Below are positions 45,233 to 54,453 of a DNA stretch of 64,000 nt, piece by piece (the stretch's first letter is position 1; each line of letters starts with the position of its first letter). The stretch is taken from contig CAXXXM010000002.1 of the NCBI GenBank assembly GCA_963663265.2, positions 2,170,001-2,234,000 on the forward strand, written 5' to 3'. Source of the stretch: JAEXOD01 sp963663265 (GTDB taxonomy: Bacteria; Bacteroidota; Ignavibacteria; Ignavibacteriales; Melioribacteraceae). The notes below the pieces were generated by a model that was given only the letters and a program-made list of their open reading frames with translations, had not been told where the DNA came from and searched no databases. A program made the position numbers and the translations under genes.

Positions 45233-46423
45233 ATGAATAACAATAAGTCTATTACCGTATTATGCATAGCAAGTTGGAAAGTAAAAGCAGAGTTTATAAA
45301 AACTTGCAAAAATGAAGGGAGCAGAGTTATTTTAATTACATCACAAAGTTTGGAATCTTTTGACTTGCCCAAAGAAAGTATTGATGAGATTTTTTATATA
45401 CCGGATATAAACGGCAGTTGGGATAATAAAGATGTTATTAGTGCAGTTGGCTATATTGCTAAAACCGAAACTATTGATAAAGTTATCCCTTTGAGTGAGT
45501 GTGATATTACTTATGTAGATAAAATTAATGAGCATTTTCAGTTAAAACCCATAATTAATTTTAACTTTACGGATTTATTAAAGCTAAGAAATTTATTAAA
45601 TGATGTTGGAATATTAGTGCCTGAATACATTCATGCACTTAACTTTAATGTGATAGAAGAATTTGCAACGGTTGATAAATTCCCCTTATTGCTGAAGCCT
45701 CGATTTAGGGACTTGTATTTTAAACATAAAAAATGCTATAATAGTGAAGAATTATGGGGATACTTAAATAAGATTGGTGATTTAACTTCCTATTATCTAA
45801 TTGAAAGGTTTATTAATGGCATTACTTATCATGTGGACTCGTTAGTATATAGTGGGGAAATAAAACACTCGTTAGTAAGTCAATATGGTTTTTCACCTAT
45901 TGAATCAATTCCTCACGGTAGAGTTTTTACTTCAAAAACAGTCCTAAAGGATACTATTGATGAACAAAATATTTTACAGTTAAATAAACAGGTACTTAAA
46001 ATTACCGGTTTTTCAACAGGAATAGTTCATGTTGAAATAATTAAATCTGATATTACAGGGAGATATTATGTTACGAGAATAATCCCTCATATTGCCGATG
46101 AGTATTTAAATGAAATGTTTTTTGCCGCAAAAGACATTAATCTATGGAAAGAATGGGCTATGCTGATAATTAATGGTAAGGGTACCAATAATTTCGAAAA
46201 ACCTCAAAAGTGTGCTGGATTGATTTTTTCTGATACTTGGCAGGAATATCCATCGTTAGATGACTATACCGAAGATGAAATTGTAAATAGAATAGTTGGT
46301 AAAAATCAAGCTGCCTTAATTATTTCATCAAACAATTATAATAGAATAACTGAACTTATTAAAGAATATACAAAAAGGTTTTATATAGATTTTTTTTCAA
46401 ATGAAAAGATTAATCAACCTTAA
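45233..46423 (+). CDS. ATP-grasp-like protein with degenerate metal site
   Basis: 396 residues from the ATG at 45233 (GGGGTG site upstream; an ATG at 45221 overlaps that site). It has an N-terminal Rossmann-like part (SITVLCIASW, then VIPLSECD), an ATP-grasp lid with PLLLKPRF and the GIVHVEI strand. The block normally reading E-I-N-P-R-I-G is RIIPHIA here, so the second metal-binding Glu, the Asn and the Arg are lost. It may bind without catalysis or use other residues. Divergent from the broken kinase gene and before lysA. Confidence 0.72.
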   Translation: MNNNKSITVLCIASWKVKAEFIKTCKNEGSRVILITSQSLESFDLPKESIDEIFYIPDINGSWDNKDVISAVGYIAKTETIDKVIPLSECDITYVDKINEHFQLKPIINFNFTDLLKLRNLLNDVGILVPEYIHALNFNVIEEFATVDKFPLLLKPRFRDLYFKHKKCYNSEELWGYLNKIGDLTSYYLIERFINGITYHVDSLVYSGEIKHSLVSQYGFSPIESIPHGRVFTSKTVLKDTIDEQNILQLNKQVLKITGFSTGIVHVEIIKSDITGRYYVTRIIPHIADEYLNEMFFAAKDINLWKEWAMLIINGKGTNNFEKPQKCAGLIFSDTWQEYPSLDDYTEDEIVNRIVGKNQAALIISSNNYNRITELIKEYTKRFYIDFFSNEKINQP

Positions 46424-46662
46424 AAATATAAGATTTAATGCTAATTTAATTTACTCAGAATAAATAATTATTTATTTTATTGTATAAATAAAGCTAATTA
46501 TAAAAAAAAGTGAATTAAAACAATTTTTTAAAATAAATTGTTGAATTAATAAAAAAAAATAGTTTTATTAAATTTTAAATATTTAATTAAAGCAAAATGG
46601 AACTTTTATTGCATTAAAAGTATTATAGTTTATATAGTTATTGAATTTAAACGAGGAATAAA
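46424..46662. other. AT-rich intergenic region before lysA
   Basis: Nearly pure A/T with one AATAAATAATTATTTATT-type palindrome near 46461-46478. No clear promoter or riboswitch. An ACGAGG site precedes lysA. Confidence 0.4.
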
Positions 46663-47937
46663 ATGAACGTTATTGAGACGGATTATTTTTATTATATTAA
46701 TAATGAGTTGTATTGTGAAGATACTAAAGTAAACGACATTATTGAACAAACCGGAACGCCTGCTTATATTTATAGTAAAAAAGCTTTTGTAGATAGTTAT
46801 AAAACATTTGCCGATGCCTTTAAAGATGTAAATTCGACAATTTTTTACGCATCAAAATCGAACTATAATTTAAATGTGATGAAAATTTTTGCAGATTTAG
46901 GTAGTGGCTGCGATGTCAACTCTGCCGGAGAGTTTTATAGAGCCTTAAAAGTTGGATTTTCGTCGGATAGAATTTTACTAACCGGAGTAGGAAAAACCGT
47001 TGAAGAAATTAAGATGGGTATTGAAAATAATGTCCATTTAATTAAGGCTGAATCTTGGCAGGAAATTGAATTAATAAATAAAATTGCAGGTGAAATGGGA
47101 AAAGTAGTTCCCATTGCAATAAGAGTAAACCCCAATGTGGATGCAAAAACACACCCTTATATATCTACCGGCTTAAAAGAAAACAAATTTGGAGTTCCAT
47201 ATAGCGATGCGATTACACTCTACAAAAAAGCAAAAGAGCTGCCTAATATTATATTAAGTGGTTTGGATATGCATATAGGTTCTCAAATTACGGTTATTGA
47301 ACCTTATGTTGAAGCTGTACTTAAAATTAAGGAGTTGTTTGCTAAGCTTGCTGAAGAAGGAATTGAATTAGAGCATTTTGATGTTGGAGGCGGTATGGGG
47401 GTTCCTTATAAAAACGAACATCCTTTTTCACCATATAAATTAGCTGCTGCTTTAAAACCGATATTTAAAGATATGAATGTTGAGATTTTCTTTGAACCTG
47501 GAAGATATTTAACCGCTAATGCAGGTATTTTGGTTGGTACAGTACTTTATACTAAAACTAATAATTCCAAAAATTTTATTGTTACCGATACAGCTATGAC
47601 AGATTTACTGCGTCCAAGTATTTACAACGCTTATCACCATATTCAGCCTGTTAATGATAACCATAGCGAAATTATTACAGCCGATATAGTTGGACCTGTT
47701 TGTGAAAGTGGTGACTTTTTGGGAAAATCACGTGAAATTCAAGCCTTACAAAGTGGAGATAAAATTGCCGTTTTATCTGCTGGTGCTTATGGAATGGTTA
47801 TGTCTTCAAACTATAATGGAAGAAGAAGACCACCTGAAATTATTGTTGATGGCGATAAGTATTTTGTTGCAAGAAATAGGGAAACCTATGAGTATTTATT
47901 GTATGATGAAAAATTAATTGATGATTTGCACGTTTAA
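46663..47937 (+). CDS. lysA: Diaminopimelate decarboxylase
   Basis: 424 residues, a fold-type III PLP enzyme. The PLP lysine lies in FYASKSNYNLNVMKIF, GSGCDVNSAGE follows, and HIGSQI, GGGMGVPY, EPGRY and the C-terminal CESGDF and GAYGMVMSSNYNGRRRPPEI complete the family set. Converts meso-diaminopimelate to lysine, the last step of lysine synthesis, in the cytoplasm. Followed by a terminator. Confidence 0.96.
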   Translation: MNVIETDYFYYINNELYCEDTKVNDIIEQTGTPAYIYSKKAFVDSYKTFADAFKDVNSTIFYASKSNYNLNVMKIFADLGSGCDVNSAGEFYRALKVGFSSDRILLTGVGKTVEEIKMGIENNVHLIKAESWQEIELINKIAGEMGKVVPIAIRVNPNVDAKTHPYISTGLKENKFGVPYSDAITLYKKAKELPNIILSGLDMHIGSQITVIEPYVEAVLKIKELFAKLAEEGIELEHFDVGGGMGVPYKNEHPFSPYKLAAALKPIFKDMNVEIFFEPGRYLTANAGILVGTVLYTKTNNSKNFIVTDTAMTDLLRPSIYNAYHHIQPVNDNHSEIITADIVGPVCESGDFLGKSREIQALQSGDKIAVLSAGAYGMVMSSNYNGRRRPPEIIVDGDKYFVARNRETYEYLLYDEKLIDDLHV

Positions 47938-47966
47938 AAAATAAATTATTGTTTTTTATTGAATTG

Positions 47967-48001
47967 CTCCGTTACAGATTTTTTGTGCGGAGTTTTTTTT
48001 T
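47967..48001 (+). terminator. Rho-independent terminator after lysA
   Basis: CTCCG pairs with CGGAG around a 16-base loop, followed by eight or more T. Ends lysA transcription. Confidence 0.7.
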
Positions 48002-48051
48002 TGATATTTATAGGAAATGGTTTTGTGTTGATGTTTCAAAGGGCAAAAAAA

Positions 48052-48192
48052 GTGACGAGTGACGGAAAGAAAGTGACGAGTGACGGAAAGAAAGTGACGC
48101 GTAACGAGTGACAAGTGACGGAAAGAAAGTGACGAGTGACGATGTGACAAGTGACGGAAAGAAAGTGACGAGTGACGATGTGACAAGTGACG
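48052..48192. repeat. GTGACGAGTGACGGAAAGAA short tandem repeat tract
   Basis: Irregular tandem copies of a ~20-base unit built from GTGACGAGTGACGG and AAAGAA. The same unit recurs at about 48795-48822 and, in reverse, at about 49290-49350. Frames on the minus strand reading RHSSLS... are by-products. Confidence 0.85.
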
Positions 48193-48245
48193 AAAAGCAA
48201 TTGATAGTTAACAGCTAATAGTGAATAGTAAATAGTAAAAGAAGT

Positions 48246-48419
48246 TGTATAAAGATAATTTAATATTTGTGCTATATATTGTATTTTTAGAAATGGAAAC
48301 ATGTTAACAAAAAACAAAATCGCTCAAATTTTCATCTAACCAGACCCGTTAGGGTTGAAACCTCAATAGTAAAATGAAAACCAAACAAAACAATGAAGCT
48401 CCGTTAGGTGCGACACAAA
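48246..48419. repeat. 174-base direct repeat, copy 1
   Basis: Starts TGTATAAAGATAATTT and ends GTGCGACACAAA. It includes CCAGACCCGTTAGGGTTGAA and a CTCCGTTAGGTG piece. Copy 2 is at 48851-49023 with about 90 percent visible identity. No coding capacity. Confidence 0.8.
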
Positions 48420-48465
48420 CTTTTTTTGTTTTAACGTGTGAATTGATGTTGGTTCAGCAAATGTG

Positions 48466-48788
48466 CGACTTCGTCCGAAGTCGTGGAGATTATTTATCCT
48501 TGGTAGTTAACGACGTGTGATTGCTCCGCAATCATTACGCAAAAATAATGGCGTGGCATGTATGGATGTTTAATCATTAATCCCAAAAATCAGTATAATC
48601 CCATAAATCCCCGTTCAGACAATTTTTTTGTGTTTTTTAACAACATGTCAAGTGGATGTTGCTACAGTAGGGAATAATATTCTGGGCGGTCATGGTCTTA
48701 CCATGACTGTTGACCTTGTGCGACTTCGTCCGAAGTCGTGGAGAAAGTACAGTTTTGATGGTTACCGACGTGTGATTGCTCCGCAATC
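48466..48788. repeat. Palindrome pairs and an isolated REP-like copy
   Basis: CGACTTCG/CGAAGTCG hairpins lie at 48466-48483 and 48721-48738, each followed about 35 bases later by GATTGC/GCAATC hairpins (48519-48533 and 48774-48788). A type-B REP-like palindrome in the opposite sense (GGTCATGGT, CTT, ACCATGAC) is at 48688-48708, the same family as beside the transposase. Confidence 0.8.
48568..48632. repeat. 65-base direct repeat, copy 1
   Basis: Contains AATCAGTATAATCCCATAAA and the sequence CCCCGTTCAGACAAT. Copy 2 is at 49208-49272, nearly identical. Confidence 0.8.
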
Positions 48789-48850
48789 AAAAAAGTAACG
48801 AGTGACGGTGTAACAAGTGACGGAAAGAACAGCTAATTAGCTAACAGATT

Positions 48851-49023
48851 TGTATAAATGATTTAATATTTATGCTATATATGTTATTTTTAGAAATGGA
48901 AAAATGTTAACAAAAAGCGAAATCGCTCAAATTTTCATCTAACCAGACCCATTAGGGTTGAAACCTCAATAGTAAAATGAAAACCAAACAAAACAATAAA
49001 GCTCCTTTAGGTGCGACACAAAA
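48851..49023. repeat. 174-base direct repeat, copy 2
   Basis: Partner of the 48246-48419 copy in the same orientation, with CCCATTAGGG where copy 1 has CCCGTTAGGG. Confidence 0.8.
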
Positions 49024-49093
49024 AAGGATGAGTATCATGGTTATTAAAATGTTGGGGAATGTATAAATGTTAATAAAACGAAAAGAACATGTC

Positions 49094-49118
49094 GTCCGGC
49101 AATACTGCCGGACTTTTT
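49094..49118. repeat. GTCCGGCA/TGCCGGAC palindrome followed by T-run
   Basis: Perfect 8-bp inverted repeat with a four-base loop and five T. Shaped like a terminator but not behind a gene; more likely another mobile palindromic unit in the repeat mosaic. Confidence 0.6.
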
Positions 49119-49207
49119 ATATATTTGTTTTTTGCGATTTGCTATTAACATTTCGACCCGCTGGGTCTTATATATCCAATACTACATTTTCTGCTTGTAT
49201 TAGGTTC

Positions 49208-49272
49208 GTTTAATCATTAATCTCAAAAATCAGTATAATCCCATAAATCCCCGTTCAGACAATATTTTTGTG
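49208..49272. repeat. 65-base direct repeat, copy 2
   Basis: Partner of 48568-48632, same orientation. It ends just before the inverted GTGAC-type tract at about 49290-49350. Confidence 0.8.
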
Positions 49273-49442
49273 TGTTGCAACAACCACATTTCTTGTAACT
49301 TTTCTTTCGTCACATGTCACTCGTTTCTTGTCACTTTTCTTCCGTCACTTTAGTTATAAAACTTTTTATGTTTTTTATTTTCTATATTTTATGTAGTTTT
49401 ACAGTTTAATGAATAAATAATAATTAATGTTTAGAGGAAAAA

Positions 49443-51467
49443 ATGCGGAAATTATTCTTACTATTATTTATAACAATATTTACAACTGTTATGTTTGCTC
49501 AAGAAAAACATGCAATAACAGTTGAAGATTTGTGGAATATGAAAAGGATAGGGCAGGTTGTTTTATCACCGGATGGTAAAACATTAGCTTTTGAAGTAAC
49601 TACATATAATATGGATGAAAACAAAGGTAATACTACAATATATTTATGTGATTCAACAGGTGCGAATTTAAGGGAATTAAAAAACGAACATATTGATAAA
49701 TCAGAGCCCTGTTTTAATTTAACCACAAAGTCAATATTTTACATTCATGACGACCAATTGTGGGAATGTAAACTTGATGGTTCCTCGGCTACAAAAATTA
49801 CCGATTTTTATAGTGGTGTAAGTGGAGTAGTTTGGTCGCCAACAGGAAAGCAATTCCTTTTTGTATCATCAGTTTATCCTGATTGCAATACTCCTGAATG
49901 TAATAAAGAAAAAGATGAAGCAGAAGCAAAATCTGTGGTAAAAGCCAAAATATTTACAGAACTTATGTATAGACATTGGAATCGTTGGCGTGGAGAAAAA
50001 AGAAGTCATTTGTTTTTATATGATTTAGAAAAAAAGAAATATACCGATTTAACTCCACAAGCTTATTACGATGTTCCACCAATTGATTTGGGTGGCGATA
50101 GAGATTATGATTTCTCTCCCGATGCTGAGGAAGTTGTTTTTACTGCAAACAAAGATAAGGATTTGGCAATAAGCACAAATAACGAAATTTATGTAATTAA
50201 CTTAAAAGATACTACTTATACACATCATAAAATATCTACAAGCAAGGGGAACGATAACCAACCTGTATATTCACCAAGCGGGGAATATATTGCCTTTCGT
50301 TCAATGAAGCGAGCAGGTTTTGAAGCTGATCAGCAAATGTTGATGATTTATGATAGAAAGGGGAAAAAGCTTATTAATTTTGCTCCTAAATTGGAACTAT
50401 CGATTGGCGAAATCAAATGGTCAGATGATAGTCAATTTATATATTATACTTCTGCAAACGAAGTTAATGTTTCTATATTACGTGTAAATTTCAAATCAGA
50501 TAAACACGAATATATGATAAAAGAATATGATAATAGTAATGTTTTAGTTAGCCCATATGGAAAGAATCTATATTTTAAACAGATGCGAAGTACACGCCCA
50601 AATGAAATATTTACGTTTGATTTAACTAATGGAAAAACAACACAGCTTACAAATATAAATAAAGAGATTACAGATAATATTGAATGGAATAATATTGAAA
50701 CATTTTGGAGTGAAGGAGCAGAAGGAGCTAAAGTTCAATCAATTTTAGTGAAGCCGCCATTTTTTGATGAAAACAAAAAATATCCAATGATATTTTTAAT
50801 TCATGGTGGACCTCAAGGAGCATGGACTGATGATTTTCATTATCGTTGGAATACACAAATGTTTGCTTCAAAAGGATATGTTGTGGTAGCAGTAAACCCA
50901 AGGGGAAGTACAGGATATGGACAAAAATTTTGTGATGAAATTTCAGGAGATTGGGGTGGTAAACCATATATCGATTTAATGAAGGCTTATGATTATGCCG
51001 TTAGCAATTACAAATTTATTGATAAAAATAATACATTTGCTGCCGGAGCTTCATACGGTGGTTATATGATTAATTGGTTAGAAGGACATGAAACAAGATT
51101 TAATGCTGTTGTATCGCACGATGGAGTGTTTAATTTAGAAAGTATGTATGGAACAACTGAAGAGTTATGGTTTCCTGAATGGGAATATCAAGGAACACCA
51201 TGGACAAATAGAGAAATGTATGTTCGTTGGTCTCCTCATCAATTTGTTCAAAACTTTAAAACTCCAATGTTAGTAATTCATGGAGCAAAAGATTTTAGAG
51301 TTCCTGAAGGTCAAGCATTCGAGTTGTTTACCGCTTTACAAAGAATGAAAGTAGAAAGTAAGTTTTTATATTTCCCTGACGAAACTCATTTTGTAACTAA
51401 ACCACAAAATGCAAAACTATGGTGGAACACAATATTTGATTGGTTTGAACAGTACAAGAGGAAATAA
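49443..51467 (+). CDS. S9 family prolyl-oligopeptidase-type dipeptidyl peptidase
   Basis: 674 residues. Signal peptide 1-19 (LLLFITIFTTVMFAQ). The WD40-like beta-propeller spans about 25-400 and the alpha/beta-hydrolase domain about 430-672. Catalytic triad: Ser537 (GASYGGYM), Asp617 (GAKDFRVP) and His649 (DETHFV). The S9C/DPP-like enzyme works in the periplasm or is exported and cleaves peptides. GAGG site upstream. The small YkvA-like gene follows one base after its stop. Confidence 0.93.
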   Translation: MRKLFLLLFITIFTTVMFAQEKHAITVEDLWNMKRIGQVVLSPDGKTLAFEVTTYNMDENKGNTTIYLCDSTGANLRELKNEHIDKSEPCFNLTTKSIFYIHDDQLWECKLDGSSATKITDFYSGVSGVVWSPTGKQFLFVSSVYPDCNTPECNKEKDEAEAKSVVKAKIFTELMYRHWNRWRGEKRSHLFLYDLEKKKYTDLTPQAYYDVPPIDLGGDRDYDFSPDAEEVVFTANKDKDLAISTNNEIYVINLKDTTYTHHKISTSKGNDNQPVYSPSGEYIAFRSMKRAGFEADQQMLMIYDRKGKKLINFAPKLELSIGEIKWSDDSQFIYYTSANEVNVSILRVNFKSDKHEYMIKEYDNSNVLVSPYGKNLYFKQMRSTRPNEIFTFDLTNGKTTQLTNINKEITDNIEWNNIETFWSEGAEGAKVQSILVKPPFFDENKKYPMIFLIHGGPQGAWTDDFHYRWNTQMFASKGYVVVAVNPRGSTGYGQKFCDEISGDWGGKPYIDLMKAYDYAVSNYKFIDKNNTFAAGASYGGYMINWLEGHETRFNAVVSHDGVFNLESMYGTTEELWFPEWEYQGTPWTNREMYVRWSPHQFVQNFKTPMLVIHGAKDFRVPEGQAFELFTALQRMKVESKFLYFPDETHFVTKPQNAKLWWNTIFDWFEQYKRK

Positions 51468-51468
51468 A

Positions 51469-51810
51469 ATGGAAAAATATGAATATGAGGATTTTAACCA
51501 ACAAATTGAGTCTGAAGAAAGACTTGAAGAAGAAATTGAAAAAGTTGATGTAGGATTATGGCATAAATTAGAAAAAGTTGGACGAAAAATTTCGTTTGTA
51601 AAAGATATTAAGGCACTTTACAGCTATATGAAAGATCCTTATATAAGTTGGCATAGAAAAACAATTGTTGTTTCTGCTTTGCTGTATTTTATTCTTCCAA
51701 TTGATGCGGTTCCTGATATTGCACCTTTAATCGGATATCTTGATGACCTTGGAGTTATTACAGCGGTTATAAAATTTTTAGGTTCTGAATTGGTTCAGTA
51801 TTATGATTAA
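51469..51810 (+). CDS. YkvA-family (DUF1232) membrane protein
   Basis: 113 residues from the ATG at 51469 (AGAGG in the end of the upstream gene as ribosome site). The N-terminal half is charged and coiled; the C-terminal half has the DUF1232 core PISWHRKTIVVSALLYFILPIDAVPDIAPLIGYLDD (in parts: WHRKTIVVSALLYF, IDAVPD, GYLDDLGV). Function unknown; found widely in bacteria as a small membrane-associated protein. Followed by a strong terminator. Confidence 0.85.
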   Translation: MEKYEYEDFNQQIESEERLEEEIEKVDVGLWHKLEKVGRKISFVKDIKALYSYMKDPYISWHRKTIVVSALLYFILPIDAVPDIAPLIGYLDDLGVITAVIKFLGSELVQYYD

Positions 51811-51830
51811 TATAAGATAGAATGATTTTA

Positions 51831-51856
51831 AGCCGGTTTACACCGGCTTTTTTTTT
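51831..51856 (+). terminator. Rho-independent terminator
   Basis: AGCCGGT pairs with ACCGGCT around a four-base loop, followed by a long T-run. Ends the peptidase-YkvA transcript. Confidence 0.88.
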
Positions 51857-51955
51857 ATTATTTGCATATTTTATATTGACATTCATAAATTAAAAACCTA
51901 ATTTTTATTTTTATAAAGGTATTCCGAACAATATGAATCATTATTAAGGTTTGCT

Positions 51956-54415
51956 ATGGCTGGAATGGGAAAATTAAAAAAAATTGTTTTACTTCTGCCG
52001 CTTGTTATTGGGCTTATTGTGTTGTTTGGGTGGATATCTGAGCGATTAATTTTAACCAAGTTTTTGGTTTTTTCAAATTCAATGGCTCCATTAACAGCAG
52101 TTTTATTTATAGCAGTTTGTATTTGTGAATTATTAAACGATTCTAAAAAATCTAATACCATTTTAAAACATGTCATAAATTCGGTTGTTATATTAATAAA
52201 TTTGTTTGTCTTTTTTAATATTACGTTTAATTTTAATGTTAAGTTTGAAGACTATATATTTACCCAGTTAAACTTTCCTCAATCTTCAACTTACCAAGTA
52301 TCACCATTAACGGCTCTATTATTTGTTCTATATTCATTAAGTTGTGAATTTGGTAATTCTAAATATAAAAGAACTGCTTCAACAATCCATAGTATCGGAT
52401 TGTTGGTGACATCTGTATTTGTTCTTGGATATATGCTTGGCGAGCCATTTATGTATTCCAGAAGCTATAATCCAATTTCATTTTTAACATCAATTTCTTT
52501 ATTCATTATATTTTTTATAAAAATTGATTCATTACCGAAAGAATACTTTCCTTATAGTTTGTTTTATGATTCGGCAATTGGTTCTAAACTAATAAAGGCG
52601 TTTTTCCCCTTAATTTTGGGAGTAATAATTGCATTTAATTGGATAAATAAAATTGATTATTCAATAGCCGGAGAAAAAAGTTTTTTACCGGCAATCGTTA
52701 TTATTATTTCATTGGGGTTTGTATTCTATATAAGTCTAATTGTTTCTCGTACAACTGCAAAAGAAATAACAAAGTATATTGATGCAAAAGAAAAGTCCGA
52801 AAGAGAAAGAATTGGGAGTGAAGAGAAATTTCAAGTTTTATTTGAAAAAAACTCTGTGGGTTTAATAGTAACGGATTGTAAAGCAAACATTACAATGGTT
52901 AATTCGACATGTTGCAACTTATTGGGAAAAACAGTAGAAGAATTAGTAAATAAAAATTTGGAAATGTTTTTGCAACCAAATCAAAAAAGTGAATTAATTA
53001 AGTATTACAAAAATATTGTTGAAAACGAAGACTATTTACTTAGTCAATTTGAATTTCCTTTTTATAATGCACAACATGAGTTAAAATACGGGATTATTAA
53101 TGTTGGCGTTTTAAGACAGCAAGCATTAGTTATAGTATCTATAACAGATATAACCGAATTAAAAAGAATTCAAAAGGAGATATATAAAAATAACCAACGC
53201 TTAGAAAGTCTGTTATATATCGCTCAGTTAGAGGTTGAAAATATTGATGAATTATATACAGAATCATTAGATGCTGCAATTATCCTAACAGAAAGTAAAA
53301 TTGGTTATATATATTACTATGATGAAAAATCAGAAATGTTTACCTTAAATACTTGGTCTGAAAGCGTAATGGATGTTTGCACAATTGCTGAAAAACAAAG
53401 AGTATATGAATTAAATAAAACAGGTATTTGGGGAGAAGCTGTTAGGCAAAGAAAACCAATAATGGTAAACAATTTTGCTGCAGCTAATCCATTAAAAAAA
53501 GGATATCCTGAAGGACATGCTGCATTAGATAAGTTTTTAACTGTTCCAATAATATATGGTGGAAAAATTATAGCAGTAGTTGGGGTGGCAAACAAAGAAG
53601 ATGATTATAATGAAAGTGACATTAAACACTTAACTTTATTGATGGATGTTGTTGTTCAGATATCGGAAAAGAAAAATGCTGAGCTTAAATTAAAAGAAAC
53701 ATCAACAAAATTAAGTGAACTAAACAAAACAAAAGACCAATTTATTTCAATACTGGCACACGATTTAAGGGCACCTTTTAATGGTTTATTAGGACTATCA
53801 AAAATATTGGCTGATGAAATACAAACATTAGAGACTGAGGAAGTAGCTGACTATGCAAATAGTATTTATGTTGCACTAAATAAGCAATATGAATTGTTAA
53901 ACGCACTTCTTGAATGGGCAAAAATTAAAAATGAAAAAACAAATTTACAATATGGAAAATATAATGCGTTTGAAATAGTGGTTAAAAACTTATCACAATA
54001 TGAAATAAATGGGAAAAATAAAAATATTACCCTTGTTAATAATGTAAATCCCGAAATATTTATTTTAGCAGATTCAAATATGTGTGATTTGGTTTTTAGG
54101 AATTTAGTTTCTAACAGTATTAAGTTCTCAAAAAATGGAGGGAAAATAATTGTAGATGCAGAAGTAAATGGAGATAGAATTAAGTTTTCAATTTCTGATA
54201 ATGGTGTTGGGATGGAGGGTGAAATAATAGAGAAGTTACTTAATTCAAGTGAAAGAATTTCAACCGACGGCACAAATAAAGAAAAAGGGACCGGTTTAGG
54301 AATCAGCTTGTGTAAAGAAATTATAGAAAAACATGGAGGTTCAATAACAATTGAAAGCGAAGTTGGTGTAGGAACAACTTTTTATTTCGATTTTGAAAAT
54401 GCAAACGGAAAGTAG
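51956..54415 (+). CDS. Membrane sensor histidine kinase (7TM-PAS-GAF)
   Basis: 819 residues. Seven or eight spans in the N-terminal ~275 residues (LLPLVIGLIVLFGW, LTAVLFIAVCICELL, GLLVTSVFVLGYMLG and others). Then PAS about 283-400, GAF about 410-580 (GYIYYYDEKSEMF, IWGEAVRQRKPIMVNNF), HisKA with His602 (ILAHDLRAPFNG) and HATPase about 690-818 with DNGVGM and GTGLGISL. No receiver. First of four signalling genes in the same direction; a 38-base gap leads to the PAS/pseudo-receiver gene. Confidence 0.9.
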   Translation: MAGMGKLKKIVLLLPLVIGLIVLFGWISERLILTKFLVFSNSMAPLTAVLFIAVCICELLNDSKKSNTILKHVINSVVILINLFVFFNITFNFNVKFEDYIFTQLNFPQSSTYQVSPLTALLFVLYSLSCEFGNSKYKRTASTIHSIGLLVTSVFVLGYMLGEPFMYSRSYNPISFLTSISLFIIFFIKIDSLPKEYFPYSLFYDSAIGSKLIKAFFPLILGVIIAFNWINKIDYSIAGEKSFLPAIVIIISLGFVFYISLIVSRTTAKEITKYIDAKEKSERERIGSEEKFQVLFEKNSVGLIVTDCKANITMVNSTCCNLLGKTVEELVNKNLEMFLQPNQKSELIKYYKNIVENEDYLLSQFEFPFYNAQHELKYGIINVGVLRQQALVIVSITDITELKRIQKEIYKNNQRLESLLYIAQLEVENIDELYTESLDAAIILTESKIGYIYYYDEKSEMFTLNTWSESVMDVCTIAEKQRVYELNKTGIWGEAVRQRKPIMVNNFAAANPLKKGYPEGHAALDKFLTVPIIYGGKIIAVVGVANKEDDYNESDIKHLTLLMDVVVQISEKKNAELKLKETSTKLSELNKTKDQFISILAHDLRAPFNGLLGLSKILADEIQTLETEEVADYANSIYVALNKQYELLNALLEWAKIKNEKTNLQYGKYNAFEIVVKNLSQYEINGKNKNITLVNNVNPEIFILADSNMCDLVFRNLVSNSIKFSKNGGKIIVDAEVNGDRIKFSISDNGVGMEGEIIEKLLNSSERISTDGTNKEKGTGLGISLCKEIIEKHGGSITIESEVGVGTTFYFDFENANGK

Positions 54416-54453
54416 TTCAATTATATTATTATTAACAAATTTAAGTTGACAAT

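Noticed and set aside
48052..48192. Possible CRISPR array
   Set aside because: The unit is short and irregular with no unique spacers and no cas genes nearby.
47956..48317. Minus-strand open frames reading repeated RHSSLSFRH
   Set aside because: Products of the short GTGAC tandem repeats; no start signal or family.
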